From assembly GCF_000012985.1 (NCBI RefSeq), contig NC_007645.1, positions 1,592,501-1,656,500 on the forward strand: a stretch of 64,000 bases of DNA, given 5' to 3'. This DNA comes from Hahella chejuensis KCTC 2396 (GTDB taxonomy: Bacteria > Pseudomonadota > Gammaproteobacteria > Pseudomonadales > Oleiphilaceae). Below the pieces are notes generated by a model. It was not told where the DNA came from and made no database searches. It was given only the letters and a program-made list of their open reading frames with translations. The position numbers and the translations under genes are program-made. This document shows, one piece after another, positions 52,713-61,400 of this stretch. Position 1 is the first letter of the stretch, and each line of letters begins with the position of its first letter.

Positions 52713-54135
52713 GGGCGTTCTCCTTGCGGAAACCGACTCGCACCGTCAGGCCCTGGGGGTGATTATCCATCAGTCCCACTTCTGCGTTATGGCGCTCCGC
52801 AATTTCCCGCACGATGGCCAGGCCCAGTCCGCTGCCGACGCCGGCGGCGGCTGGTGTGCGGTAAAAGCGGGCGAACACTTTATCGCGGAATTCAACGGGA
52901 ATGCCGGGCCCGTTGTCCTTCACTTCCACAAAAAAACGGTTTGCGTTTTGATATACGCGCACTTCCACCACACCGTTGACAGGGCTGTATCTGACCGCAT
53001 TTTCGATCAGATTTCGGAACAGTTGCTTTAATGCAAAAGCGTCGCCAGGCAAAGTCGTGTCCTCGGCGTCCGCCTCAAAAGCCAGTTCCACTTTTTCGTT
53101 AATGGCGTGGGACGCCAGTTCCAGGCAGGCCTCTTTCACCACTTTGTTCAGCTCGATGCGCCGCAGCGCCTCGCTTTGCAGGCGATGAGTGATGGTGGCC
53201 TGATTAAGCAGCTGCGATACCGTGGTGTTCAGTTGATCCACCGATTGCATGATGCGGTTATACACCAGTTTGGGGTCGTCGATATCGGGGTGGTCGCGCA
53301 GATTCTGCAGCGCTGCGCGCAACCCCGCCAGAGGCGTGCGGATCTGGTGGGCGGCCTCCCCAGTGTAGCGCTGCATGCGGTCCAGCGTGTCCTGCAGACG
53401 CCGCATGAAATGATTGATGGTCTGCTGCAGACGCCAGGTTTCCTTGATAGGCGTGACATGCAGCGGCGTCAGATCGGTCGGGTTGCGGGCGGCCAGCTCC
53501 CGCTCAATCTGATCCAGGGGCGAGAAGGCGCGCTTGATGCCGTAGCCCAATAGTCCCAGGGCGATGACGGAAGCGATGGCGATCAACTGCAGGCCTTTGC
53601 CGGTGATGTCCTCGGCCAGATCGGCGCGGGCGTTGATGGTCTGTCCCAGTTGCACGGTGATGTAGCCGGTGATGTCCGCCTCCGTCAGCAAACGGCGCAA
53701 CACGATGAAGCGCACAGGTTCGTCCAGATAGCGGCTGGTGAAAAATCGCTGCTGGATCAGACGCGCGCCGCCTTTGCTGAAACCCTGGTCCGCCTCGGGG
53801 CGCGGCAGGTCGGCGTAGCCAGTGAGATAGGCGTCGCGGGGGCCGCTGATGCGATAGAACACACGGTCGTCCCGCGCCAGGGCGAGGGTTTCGAAAGCGG
53901 CCACCGGCAGATCCACGTCCACCACGCCGTCGCGAACATGAATGGCGTCCGCTATCTGAAAAGCGGCGCTGGCCAGCAGGCGGTCATAGGATAGCTCCGC
54001 CGCGCGTTTGCCGTATCCGTCGATAGCGATGATGGCCAGAGTTCCGAGCACCAGAATCAGCGCCACGGCGCCCAGGATCAACCTGTTGCGCAATGATACC
54101 GGCTGATCCGGACGCAACGGCGAATCAGTCATCAT
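52705..54135 (-). CDS. tctE: TctE-type sensor histidine kinase
   Basis: A 476-residue membrane kinase: a first helix (about 17-37), a periplasmic 2CSK_N sensor domain (about 45-170), a second helix, HAMP, HisKA with His in GEAAHQIRTPLAG, and HATPase with LIENAVRYSP, DNGPGIP and GSGLGLAIV. It senses tricarboxylates or related acids for control of tctCBA. The start codons ATGATG at 54135/54132 overlap the end of the response regulator gene. The frame open to 54252 lies inside that gene. Confidence 0.9.
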   Translation of the reverse strand: MMTDSPLRPDQPVSLRNRLILGAVALILVLGTLAIIAIDGYGKRAAELSYDRLLASAAFQIADAIHVRDGVVDVDLPVAAFETLALARDDRVFYRISGPRDAYLTGYADLPRPEADQGFSKGGARLIQQRFFTSRYLDEPVRFIVLRRLLTEADITGYITVQLGQTINARADLAEDITGKGLQLIAIASVIALGLLGYGIKRAFSPLDQIERELAARNPTDLTPLHVTPIKETWRLQQTINHFMRRLQDTLDRMQRYTGEAAHQIRTPLAGLRAALQNLRDHPDIDDPKLVYNRIMQSVDQLNTTVSQLLNQATITHRLQSEALRRIELNKVVKEACLELASHAINEKVELAFEADAEDTTLPGDAFALKQLFRNLIENAVRYSPVNGVVEVRVYQNANRFFVEVKDNGPGIPVEFRDKVFARFYRTPAAAGVGSGLGLAIVREIAERHNAEVGLMDNHPQGLTVRVGFRKENARG

Positions 54136-54796
54136 CGCATTCCGCCAGATACCCCAGACCTCGCAAAGTGCGTATCTGAACGGAGGAGTCCGCGAGCTTT
54201 TTGCGCAACCGCGCGATGTACAGCTCAATGGCGTTGGGGCCGGGCGATTCATCGAAAGCGAACAGGCGGTCGGCCAGTTCCTCCTTGCTCATGACCCGGC
54301 CCAGATTCCCGAGAAACACCTCCAGCAGACGGAACTCCCGGTTCTTCAGGTCAAGCTTTTCATCATTGACGTATACCGCCTTGGCGGAGCGGTCGAAAGA
54401 CAGGTTGCCATGTCGGCTGAGGTTGCTGGAAAAGCCCTGGTTGCGTCGCATGAGCACTCGGCAGCGCGCTTCCAGTTCGCCGAAATCGAAGGGTTTGGTG
54501 AGGTAGTCGTCGGCGCCGGCGTCAAGCAGCTTGATGCGGTCGTCCACCTGTTCGCGGGCGGTCAGAATCAACACTGGCGTGGTGTCTTTGCGTTTACGCA
54601 GCTCCGACAGAATCTGCTCGCCGCCCAGTTCCGGCAGGTTGAGGTCCAATATGATCAGATCGAATTGTTGGTGCTGCAACAAACCGTTGGCCTGGCGTCC
54701 GTTATTCACCCAGTCTACGCCGTGGCCCATTTTCTGCAGCCGCGCCTGGATGGATTCACCCAGCAATTCAGAATCTTCTACAACAAGGATATGCAT
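54125..54796 (-). CDS. tctD: TctD-type OmpR family response regulator
   Basis: A 223-residue regulator. The receiver has phospho-Asp in LIILDLNLPELGG (near residue 51), Thr in LILTAREQ and Lys in YLTKPFDFGE. The OmpR winged helix (about 128-218) contains LKNREFRLLEVFLGNLGRVMSKE and NAIELYIARLRKKL. It probably activates the divergent tctCBA operon. It is the first gene of a four-gene operon continuing into tctE, the binding protein gene and perhaps the XRE gene. Confidence 0.93.
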   Translation of the reverse strand: MHILVVEDSELLGESIQARLQKMGHGVDWVNNGRQANGLLQHQQFDLIILDLNLPELGGEQILSELRKRKDTTPVLILTAREQVDDRIKLLDAGADDYLTKPFDFGELEARCRVLMRRNQGFSSNLSRHGNLSFDRSAKAVYVNDEKLDLKNREFRLLEVFLGNLGRVMSKEELADRLFAFDESPGPNAIELYIARLRKKLADSSVQIRTLRGLGYLAECDDD

Positions 54797-55157
54797 GCGC
54801 CGACTTCACTTTTTTGAATCAGGACGTGACAGGTTTATGACAGGTTCAGCAGTTAGGATGCAGTCATTACCTGTTCCATATCAAGCATAGGTCGCCGGAG
54901 AGGTAATCGAAACCAGGTTTCCAAAACCGCAACGAGCGACTAAATACAGAGCGCAACAAAAATAATAGGAGCGTGACATGAACACAACGTATCTTTTTCG
55001 ACAGTCCCACCCCCCCAGCACCTGGAATGCCGCCGGCTTTTCGTTGCGTCAGCAAACGACAATATAAGCAGGACGGCGGACGCCGGTAGCCCCATAAGGG
55101 CAAAACCAATATATTTGCGATCGAATTAATTCCTGTAACCTGTGTGAGGTAACAATA
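54797..55157. other. tctD-tctC divergent regulatory region
   Basis: 361 bases without a supported gene. They should hold the divergent promoters and the TctD sites. A GC-rich segment at about 55069-55090 (GGACGGCGGACGCCGG) contains imperfect inverted repeats. No individual box is convincing enough to name. Confidence 0.5.
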
Positions 55158-56144
55158 ATGACAATCAGAACTCCGATTAAAATGCTTGTGGCCGCCGCGC
55201 TGACCGTCAGCGCCACCTTGACCATGGCCTACGAACCGAAAGGCAAAGTTGAATGTATCGCTCCTGCCGATCCTGGCGGCGGCTGGGACTTCACCTGCCG
55301 TAGCGTCGGCAACGTGATGGAGGAGCTGAAGCTGGTTCCCGGCAGCGTGCAGACCATCAACATGGCGGGAGCAGGCGGCGGCGTCGCCTTCGCGCATACC
55401 GTCAGCAAGCGCAAGAACGACCAGAATCTGGTCGTCGCCGCCTCCACCGCCACTACAACCCGTCTGGCCCAGGGGCAGTATCCCGGCATGAACGCGGAAA
55501 TGGTTAACTGGATTGGCGCGATCGGCGCGGATTATGGCGTCATCGCCGTATCCAAGAACTCTCCCCATAAAAGCCTGAGCGATCTGATGGCGGCGCTGAA
55601 ACAAGATCCGCGCTCCGTTAAATTCGCAGGCGGCAGCGCCAATGGCGGCTGGGACCACCTGAAGGTGCTGATCAGCGCGAAGGCCGCTGGCGTAACCAAT
55701 CTGCCGAAAATCTCCTACCTGTCCTACAACAACGGCGGCGAAGCCATGACTCAGGTCGTAGGCGGTCACGTTGACGCGTTCACTGGCGACATCACCGAGG
55801 TGCAGGGCTTCTTCGAATCCGGCGACCTGCGCGTATTGGCGGTGCTGTCTGAAGACCGTCTGCCCGGCAAATTCGCCAATATTCCCACCGCTCGTGAGCA
55901 GGGCATCGAATCCATCGCTCCCAACTGGCGTGGTTTCTACATTCCTGGCGGCGCGCCGGCGGATGTAAAAGAGTACTGGACCACCGCCATCGACAAGATT
56001 TACTCCAGCGAGCAGTGGAAATCATTGATGGAAAAAAATGGTCTGATGCCGTTCCACAAAAGCGGCGCTGAATTCAACAATTTCGTGAAAGCGCAAATCT
56101 CGGACATCCAAGCGCTTTCTAAAGAAATTGGCCTGATCCGTTAA
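55158..56144 (+). CDS. tctC: Tripartite tricarboxylate transporter substrate-binding protein TctC
   Basis: A 328-residue periplasmic protein with a signal peptide (about 1-24, ending TLTMA) and a Bug/TctC fold. CIAPADPGGGWDFTCR at the mature N-terminus is the typical carboxylate-binding loop, and GVIAVSKNSPHKSLSDLM and GGSANGGWDHLKV form the second. It binds citrate or a related acid for TctAB. It is the first gene of tctCBA. Confidence 0.93.
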   Translation: MTIRTPIKMLVAAALTVSATLTMAYEPKGKVECIAPADPGGGWDFTCRSVGNVMEELKLVPGSVQTINMAGAGGGVAFAHTVSKRKNDQNLVVAASTATTTRLAQGQYPGMNAEMVNWIGAIGADYGVIAVSKNSPHKSLSDLMAALKQDPRSVKFAGGSANGGWDHLKVLISAKAAGVTNLPKISYLSYNNGGEAMTQVVGGHVDAFTGDITEVQGFFESGDLRVLAVLSEDRLPGKFANIPTAREQGIESIAPNWRGFYIPGGAPADVKEYWTTAIDKIYSSEQWKSLMEKNGLMPFHKSGAEFNNFVKAQISDIQALSKEIGLIR

Positions 56145-56149
56145 TCGCC

Positions 56150-56587
56150 ATGAATGACCGTATTTTCGGTTTAGTGATGCTCGTCCTGGCCGTCGCCTAC
56201 GGCTGGGGCGCGTATCAACTGCCCGAGCCCTTCGGCGGCAATGAATCGGTCGGGCCCGAGACCTTTCCGATTCTGCTTTCGGTGGTGCTTGGTCTGAGCA
56301 GTCTTTATCTGATGCTGCGTCCCGACCCGGACAATCACTGGCCCTGGAACCGCACTGGCGTGGAAATGGTGGTGGCGGTTGTCGTGCTGACGCTGTATGG
56401 CGTGTTGCTGGAGCCGCTGGGCTTCATTATTACCACGACATTGGCGGTCGGCACACTGAGCTGGCGCATGGGCGCCCGCAAGTTCCCGGCCTATATGTCC
56501 GGCCTGATTGGCGGCGTCGTAGTGTTCGTGTTGTTCAACTACGTGCTTGAATTGCCGTTGCCCCTGGGCGTACTGGAGGTAAGCTGA
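56150..56587 (+). CDS. tctB: Tripartite tricarboxylate transporter small membrane subunit TctB
   Basis: A 145-residue protein with four hydrophobic segments, as expected for TctB (IFGLVMLVLAVAYGWGAYQL opens the first helix). It starts 5 nt after tctC and its stop shares one base with the tctA start (TGATG). Confidence 0.9.
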   Translation: MNDRIFGLVMLVLAVAYGWGAYQLPEPFGGNESVGPETFPILLSVVLGLSSLYLMLRPDPDNHWPWNRTGVEMVVAVVVLTLYGVLLEPLGFIITTTLAVGTLSWRMGARKFPAYMSGLIGGVVVFVLFNYVLELPLPLGVLEVS

Positions 56588-58122
56588 TGGAAACCTTGAA
56601 CTTTCTGATGCAGGGCTTTGCTGTCGCCCTGACGCCGGAAAACCTGATGTTCGCGCTCCTCGGCTGCTTCCTGGGCACCCTGATCGGCGCACTGCCGGGA
56701 TTGGGGCCCGCCAATGGCGTGGCGATCCTGATTCCGTTGGCGTTCACCCTCGGGCTGAAACCGGAAACGGCCTTGATCATGCTGACCTCGGTTTACGCCG
56801 GGGCCATGTACGGCGGACGCATTTCGTCGATTCTGCTGAATATTCCCGGCGACGAGCCGGCGATGATGACCTGTCTGGACGGCTATCCCATGGCGCAAGG
56901 CGGCAGAGCCGCGGAAGCGCTGGCGATTTCGGCGGTGGCCTCCTTTATCGGCAGCGTTATCGCTACGATCGGTCTGATTCTGCTAGCGCCCTGGCTGGCG
57001 AATTTCGCGCTGACCTTTGGTCCGGCGGAATACTTCGCGCTGTTCGTGCTGGCGTTCGCCACGTTGGGCGGCATCACCGGCAAGAATCCGGTGAAGACGA
57101 TTCTGGCGGCGGCGCTGGGCTTGATGATGGCGACAGTGGGCATCGACATGAATACCGGCGTACAGCGTTTCACCTTCAACACGCTGGAGCTGTATGAAGG
57201 CGTCGACTTCATCATTCTGATCGTGGGGCTGTTCGCTATCTCGGAACTGCTGTTTTTCATCGAGGCGCATGCGGGGGAAGGCCGCAAGATGATTGCGATG
57301 AACAAGCTGAAAATGAAGTTGAAAGACTTCACCAGCATCCTCCCTACATCGCTTCGCGGCAGCGCTATCGGCTTTTTGGCGGGCGTATTGCCTGGCGCCG
57401 GCGCCTCACTGGGCAGCTTTGTCAGCTATACCCTGGAGAAGCGCATTCTGGGCAAGAAAGCCCAGTTCGGCGAGGGCGACCCGCGCGGCGTGGCTGCGCC
57501 GGAAGCGGGCAACAACGCCGCCGCCAATGGCGCGCTGGTGCCCATGCTGACCCTGGGCGTGCCCGGCAGCGGCACCACTGCTGTTCTGTTGGCGATGCTG
57601 ATTTCCATGAACATCACCCCAGGCCCGCTGATGTTCCAACAGCATGGAGACATTGTCTGGGGCGTTATCGCTGCGCTGTTGATCGGCAACCTGATGCTGC
57701 TGTTGCTCAACATTCCGCTGGTCGGCGTGTTTGTGAAACTGCTGTCGGTGCCGCCCAAATACCTGTTGCCGATTGTCACCATGGTCGCTTTTGTGGGCGT
57801 CTATTCAATCAGCCACAGTGTGTTTGATCTGTACTTCATGATTTTCTTCGGCGTGCTCGGCTATGTCCTGCGCAAAGTCGAAATCCCGCTGGTGCCTGTC
57901 ATTCTGGGCACCCTGCTGGGGCCGGAGATGGAGAAAAACCTGCGGCACGCCATGACGTTGTCGGACGGCGACTGGAGCATCCTCTGGGGCAGCGGTCTGT
58001 CCATCACGCTCTGGATTGTCGCGGGAGTGGGTCTCATCGCTCCCTACATTATCGGTCCTATCCTGCGCAAGCGCATGAAAGGCGTCGATCATGAAGTGGA
58101 CGAGGCGGTGACCACCGACTGA
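56587..58122 (+). CDS. tctA: Tripartite tricarboxylate transporter large membrane subunit TctA
   Basis: A 511-residue permease with about 11 to 12 hydrophobic segments. Family motifs are GTLIGALPGLGPANGVAILIP, YGGRISSILLNIPGDEPA, and GFLAGVLPGAGASLGSFVSY in the second repeat. It imports the acid with a cation gradient. It is the last gene of the operon, with a clear terminator about 60 nt beyond. Confidence 0.95.
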   Translation: METLNFLMQGFAVALTPENLMFALLGCFLGTLIGALPGLGPANGVAILIPLAFTLGLKPETALIMLTSVYAGAMYGGRISSILLNIPGDEPAMMTCLDGYPMAQGGRAAEALAISAVASFIGSVIATIGLILLAPWLANFALTFGPAEYFALFVLAFATLGGITGKNPVKTILAAALGLMMATVGIDMNTGVQRFTFNTLELYEGVDFIILIVGLFAISELLFFIEAHAGEGRKMIAMNKLKMKLKDFTSILPTSLRGSAIGFLAGVLPGAGASLGSFVSYTLEKRILGKKAQFGEGDPRGVAAPEAGNNAAANGALVPMLTLGVPGSGTTAVLLAMLISMNITPGPLMFQQHGDIVWGVIAALLIGNLMLLLLNIPLVGVFVKLLSVPPKYLLPIVTMVAFVGVYSISHSVFDLYFMIFFGVLGYVLRKVEIPLVPVILGTLLGPEMEKNLRHAMTLSDGDWSILWGSGLSITLWIVAGVGLIAPYIIGPILRKRMKGVDHEVDEAVTTD

Positions 58123-58183
58123 CCCCGGCGTCCAGGGATGGGCGCGCAACTGAGATTTGATTGTAAGTCTTGGTCCCATTTTG

Positions 58184-58203
58184 GGGTCGAAAGACCCTTT
58201 TTT
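58184..58203 (+). terminator. Terminator of tctCBA
   Basis: GGGTC-GAAA-GACCC (GNRA tetraloop) is followed by TTTTTT, 62 nt after the tctA stop codon. Confidence 0.9.
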
Positions 58204-58294
58204 CCTCGGTGTGGAAACTATGCCCGCTCTCCTCCTGTTAAAGTCATAGTTTCCATCGCCCTGGCTGCGCGGCCCCTGATTTTCGCCGTCGCAG

Positions 58295-58370
58295 CCTTTC
58301 TTTTCTCTTTTTTCTATTTTCCTTTTCTTTATTTCTTCACCTCTTCACTTCTTTATTCATTCGTTTCTTC
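58295..58370. other. Polypyrimidine tract
   Basis: About 75 bases made almost only of T and C on the plus strand (purine-rich on the minus strand), lying about 30 nt beyond the stop of the giant minus-strand gene. It may terminate transcription or form an unusual structure; no hairpin is evident within it. Confidence 0.6.
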
Positions 58371-58400
58371 ACATGCCTTGTTGCAGATTGACCGTCCTGA

Positions 58401-61400
58401 TTACGCGGGTTCTGGACGCACAGGTTTGCCTGGCTCCGCCTCCACATTAGCCGTCAGCCGGATGCGCCAGGTTCTGTCGTCGTCCGCCAGCTCGCCATCT
58501 TTCAGCGTCATCGGTTGCGCCACTGGCGCCACAAGACCTTCTGGATCGCATACGCGGACTTCAAGCGTCCAGGACTCTCCGGCAGGGATAGCGTCCACGC
58601 GCACGAACTGGGATTTGTCCGCCCGCAACAAACGCGCCTCCGCCTGCAGTTGTAATTGTGAGCCGTGCATGGGAATGACGGTGGGTTTTTCCCACTCAAA
58701 ATCCCGGGGACTGGCGTTGGCGAAGGGCAGCGGCGCGTACAAGCCGGACGACACGATCTGCCACAACGTAACGGGTTTGCGGTTCGATACCGCCTGATCC
58801 GCAGGATTGGCCAGGGTCATGCGCGCCAGGGCGCAGAGATGCTGATCGCCGCCGACAAAGATTACGTTAGCGATCTGCCGCTCATAGATCAGCCTCATCA
58901 CCGCCGCCAGAGTGTGAGGATAGCCGCACCAGCTGTCGTTATTGCGCCACAAGTCCGGGTGCTGCGTGAGGCGTTTTTCCACTGGCGCTATAACGCTGCC
59001 GGAGAAGATAAATTTGGGCCGCTCCGGGGTCAGTCGTTGTGCTTCTGATAACCAGTTGGATAAGGCGGCGAATTGCGTTGCGTCGATCATTTCCGCTTGG
59101 GCCCCGGCGACGCCGGCGCTGCGCAGCCGGCGTTCGGTGCGGGCGTCCATGACGAAGACCGGACAGTCGAACTCCCGCCTTGCGCTAACGCCCTGGGGAT
59201 ACCAGAGCGCGTCCGGCTGGCGTCCGCTGCATTGAAAACTGCGGGCGGCGCGGAGTGCGAAATCGAAACGTTCGCGTTCTTTCAGATGAGCGTCCAATTG
59301 CGGCGGACGTCCCGAGCAGTCGTCGCTGAACTCATGGTCATCCACGGCGAAGTGAACGGGCGCCAGTTGCAGCAGCTTTCGCATGTTGGGTGAGTTGAAC
59401 GCATCCCGGTAGCGAGTGATGTAGCGTTCTTTCAAAGCTGTGTTGTCAAACGCCTCGGCGGTGGCGTCCGCGTATATCTGGTCCCCGATGAAGAAAACCG
59501 AATCCGCGCCAGGCAATTGGGCGTCGCCCCTGACCTGACGTCCCATACCGACGAAGACGCGATCAGCGAGATCGCGTTCCAGCACGGCGCCTGGATAACG
59601 GCATGATCCCACCAGAAAACGCATGGCTGGGCTGACGCCGCGATGCAGGCAAAGCTCGCGCAGGCGTTGCAGCCAACCCGTGGAGGCGGGGATATGCACT
59701 GTTTGCGACAGCGCCTGCTGCGCCGCAGGATCAAACTGACGCTGGGTCAGACTGAAGCGGATGCGCACATCCCGTTCCTGCGCCGGATCAACTTTCACCG
59801 CCACGTCCAGCAATAAATGATGAGGATCATTGGCGACGCAGAACTGACACTGAATCAACTCTGCGCCTTCCAACGCCAGACGTCGGGTGGGCGTGGCCTG
59901 CGCGTCCGCCAGGTCCGCCAGATCAGAGAGCTCCGCCCATAGTCGCAGCACAATGCGGGGGCGACCTATGCCTGTGTTGTCCAGCCAGGCCCCGCGGATA
60001 ATTGGGCCAGCGCTGAACAGATTGGCGTTCGCGGCATGGAGATCGTCTGATGGACGATAGCTGTCAAATAACTGGTGGTGAAACTCGACGCGGTCGCCGG
60101 CGGAGTGGCGCAGACATTCCGCATCTTCGCTGAAAAAGGCGCGCACACTGGGAAAAACGTCCTTGTAAGCGTTTTGCGCCAGAATGACGTCCATATGACC
60201 GTAATGTGGCGCCCGTTTGAGCAGTACTGGCGGGACGGGCGTACAACCTTTCAGCATTTCACTGAGGCGGATGGCGGAACGGGTGGCGGATTGCGGATTG
60301 AATACCTTGCTTTGCTCGCCATGGAGGAACAGGGTGGGATAACGCCAGTGTTTGCGCACTGCAGAGGGGGTGAGAAACGTATTTTCGCCGTCCCGGGAAG
60401 TGACCCGTTGTTGCTGGGCGAAGTAATACAGGTGCCGATAGACGGCGCCTGGAGCTTGTCCCAGCATGTCCTGAAAGGCTTTGTGGGTGGCGGGGGAAAT
60501 CTGGTCGTGCCGCCACATGCGGCCGTACAGAAAACTCATTTTGTCGCAGATGCCTTGGGAGATTTCCACACCGCCATCGGGCGCATGGTCGCTGTGCGTA
60601 TGCCGCTCGCCGCCGTTGCGCGCTCTACCTTCTTCCGCCTCCTGCAGCTCGCCCAGGCGCGCGAAAGAGAAAGCCAGACGATCGAACATGGAATCGAAGG
60701 CGCTGGGGTTAGGCTGAGGTATAGGGTTGAGTTGAGCGTCATTGACGGAATCGCGCAGGAAGCTGCCCAGCTTTGCGCGGCTGCGGTTGACCGGGGAAGG
60801 GATGATCCAGGGGTGGATGGCGTTGAAGGCCACCCGGCCAATATAGGGATCGGCGGGATCGTCCAGCCAGCCTTTGAGAATGCCCATTGCGGCGGCGGTG
60901 GCGCCGACGCAATGGGCGAACAGGTTGATCTTGCCTGGGTTGACCCGGTGAATATGGCGCACCGCGGCGGGTATGTCGTAACGGGCGATCTCTTCAATGC
61001 TCCAGCCCTGCATGGGAACCGGGGCGGGCAGGGCGTTGCTGAGCCGATAATCCAGCACCCACACATCAAAGCCGGCGCGCCACAGATAGACCGCCATGTT
61101 CTCGGGGATGGCTTCGGAGCAATAAATAAGGCTGCCCTGGGCGAGTCCATGAATAAGCAGCAAAGGCTGACCCGGCCGCTGCGCGTTGGTTTGCGGATAG
61201 CGGGTCAAAACAATACCGATCTGCTCCGAGGACGTATCATTCAAGGGAACGCTGAGCTCGGTCCGCTGCGGGCTGATTACCCGGTTTCCCGCGACGCGCA
61301 ACGCTCTGGGATGCGGATTGGAGGCGATGGGCTTGTCGGGATAGTGAGGCGAGCCGAAATCCCAGAACTGGGTTTGCAGCAAGCAGCGTAGAAACAGCAT

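Noticed and set aside
54867-55769. A 300-codon minus-strand frame across the tctD-tctC gap
   Set aside because: Most of it is antisense to tctC; the part in the gap has no family features or ribosome site.
60075-61391. A 438-codon open frame on the plus strand
   Set aside because: It is a shadow of the giant minus-strand fusion gene, which carries recognisable domains throughout this interval.
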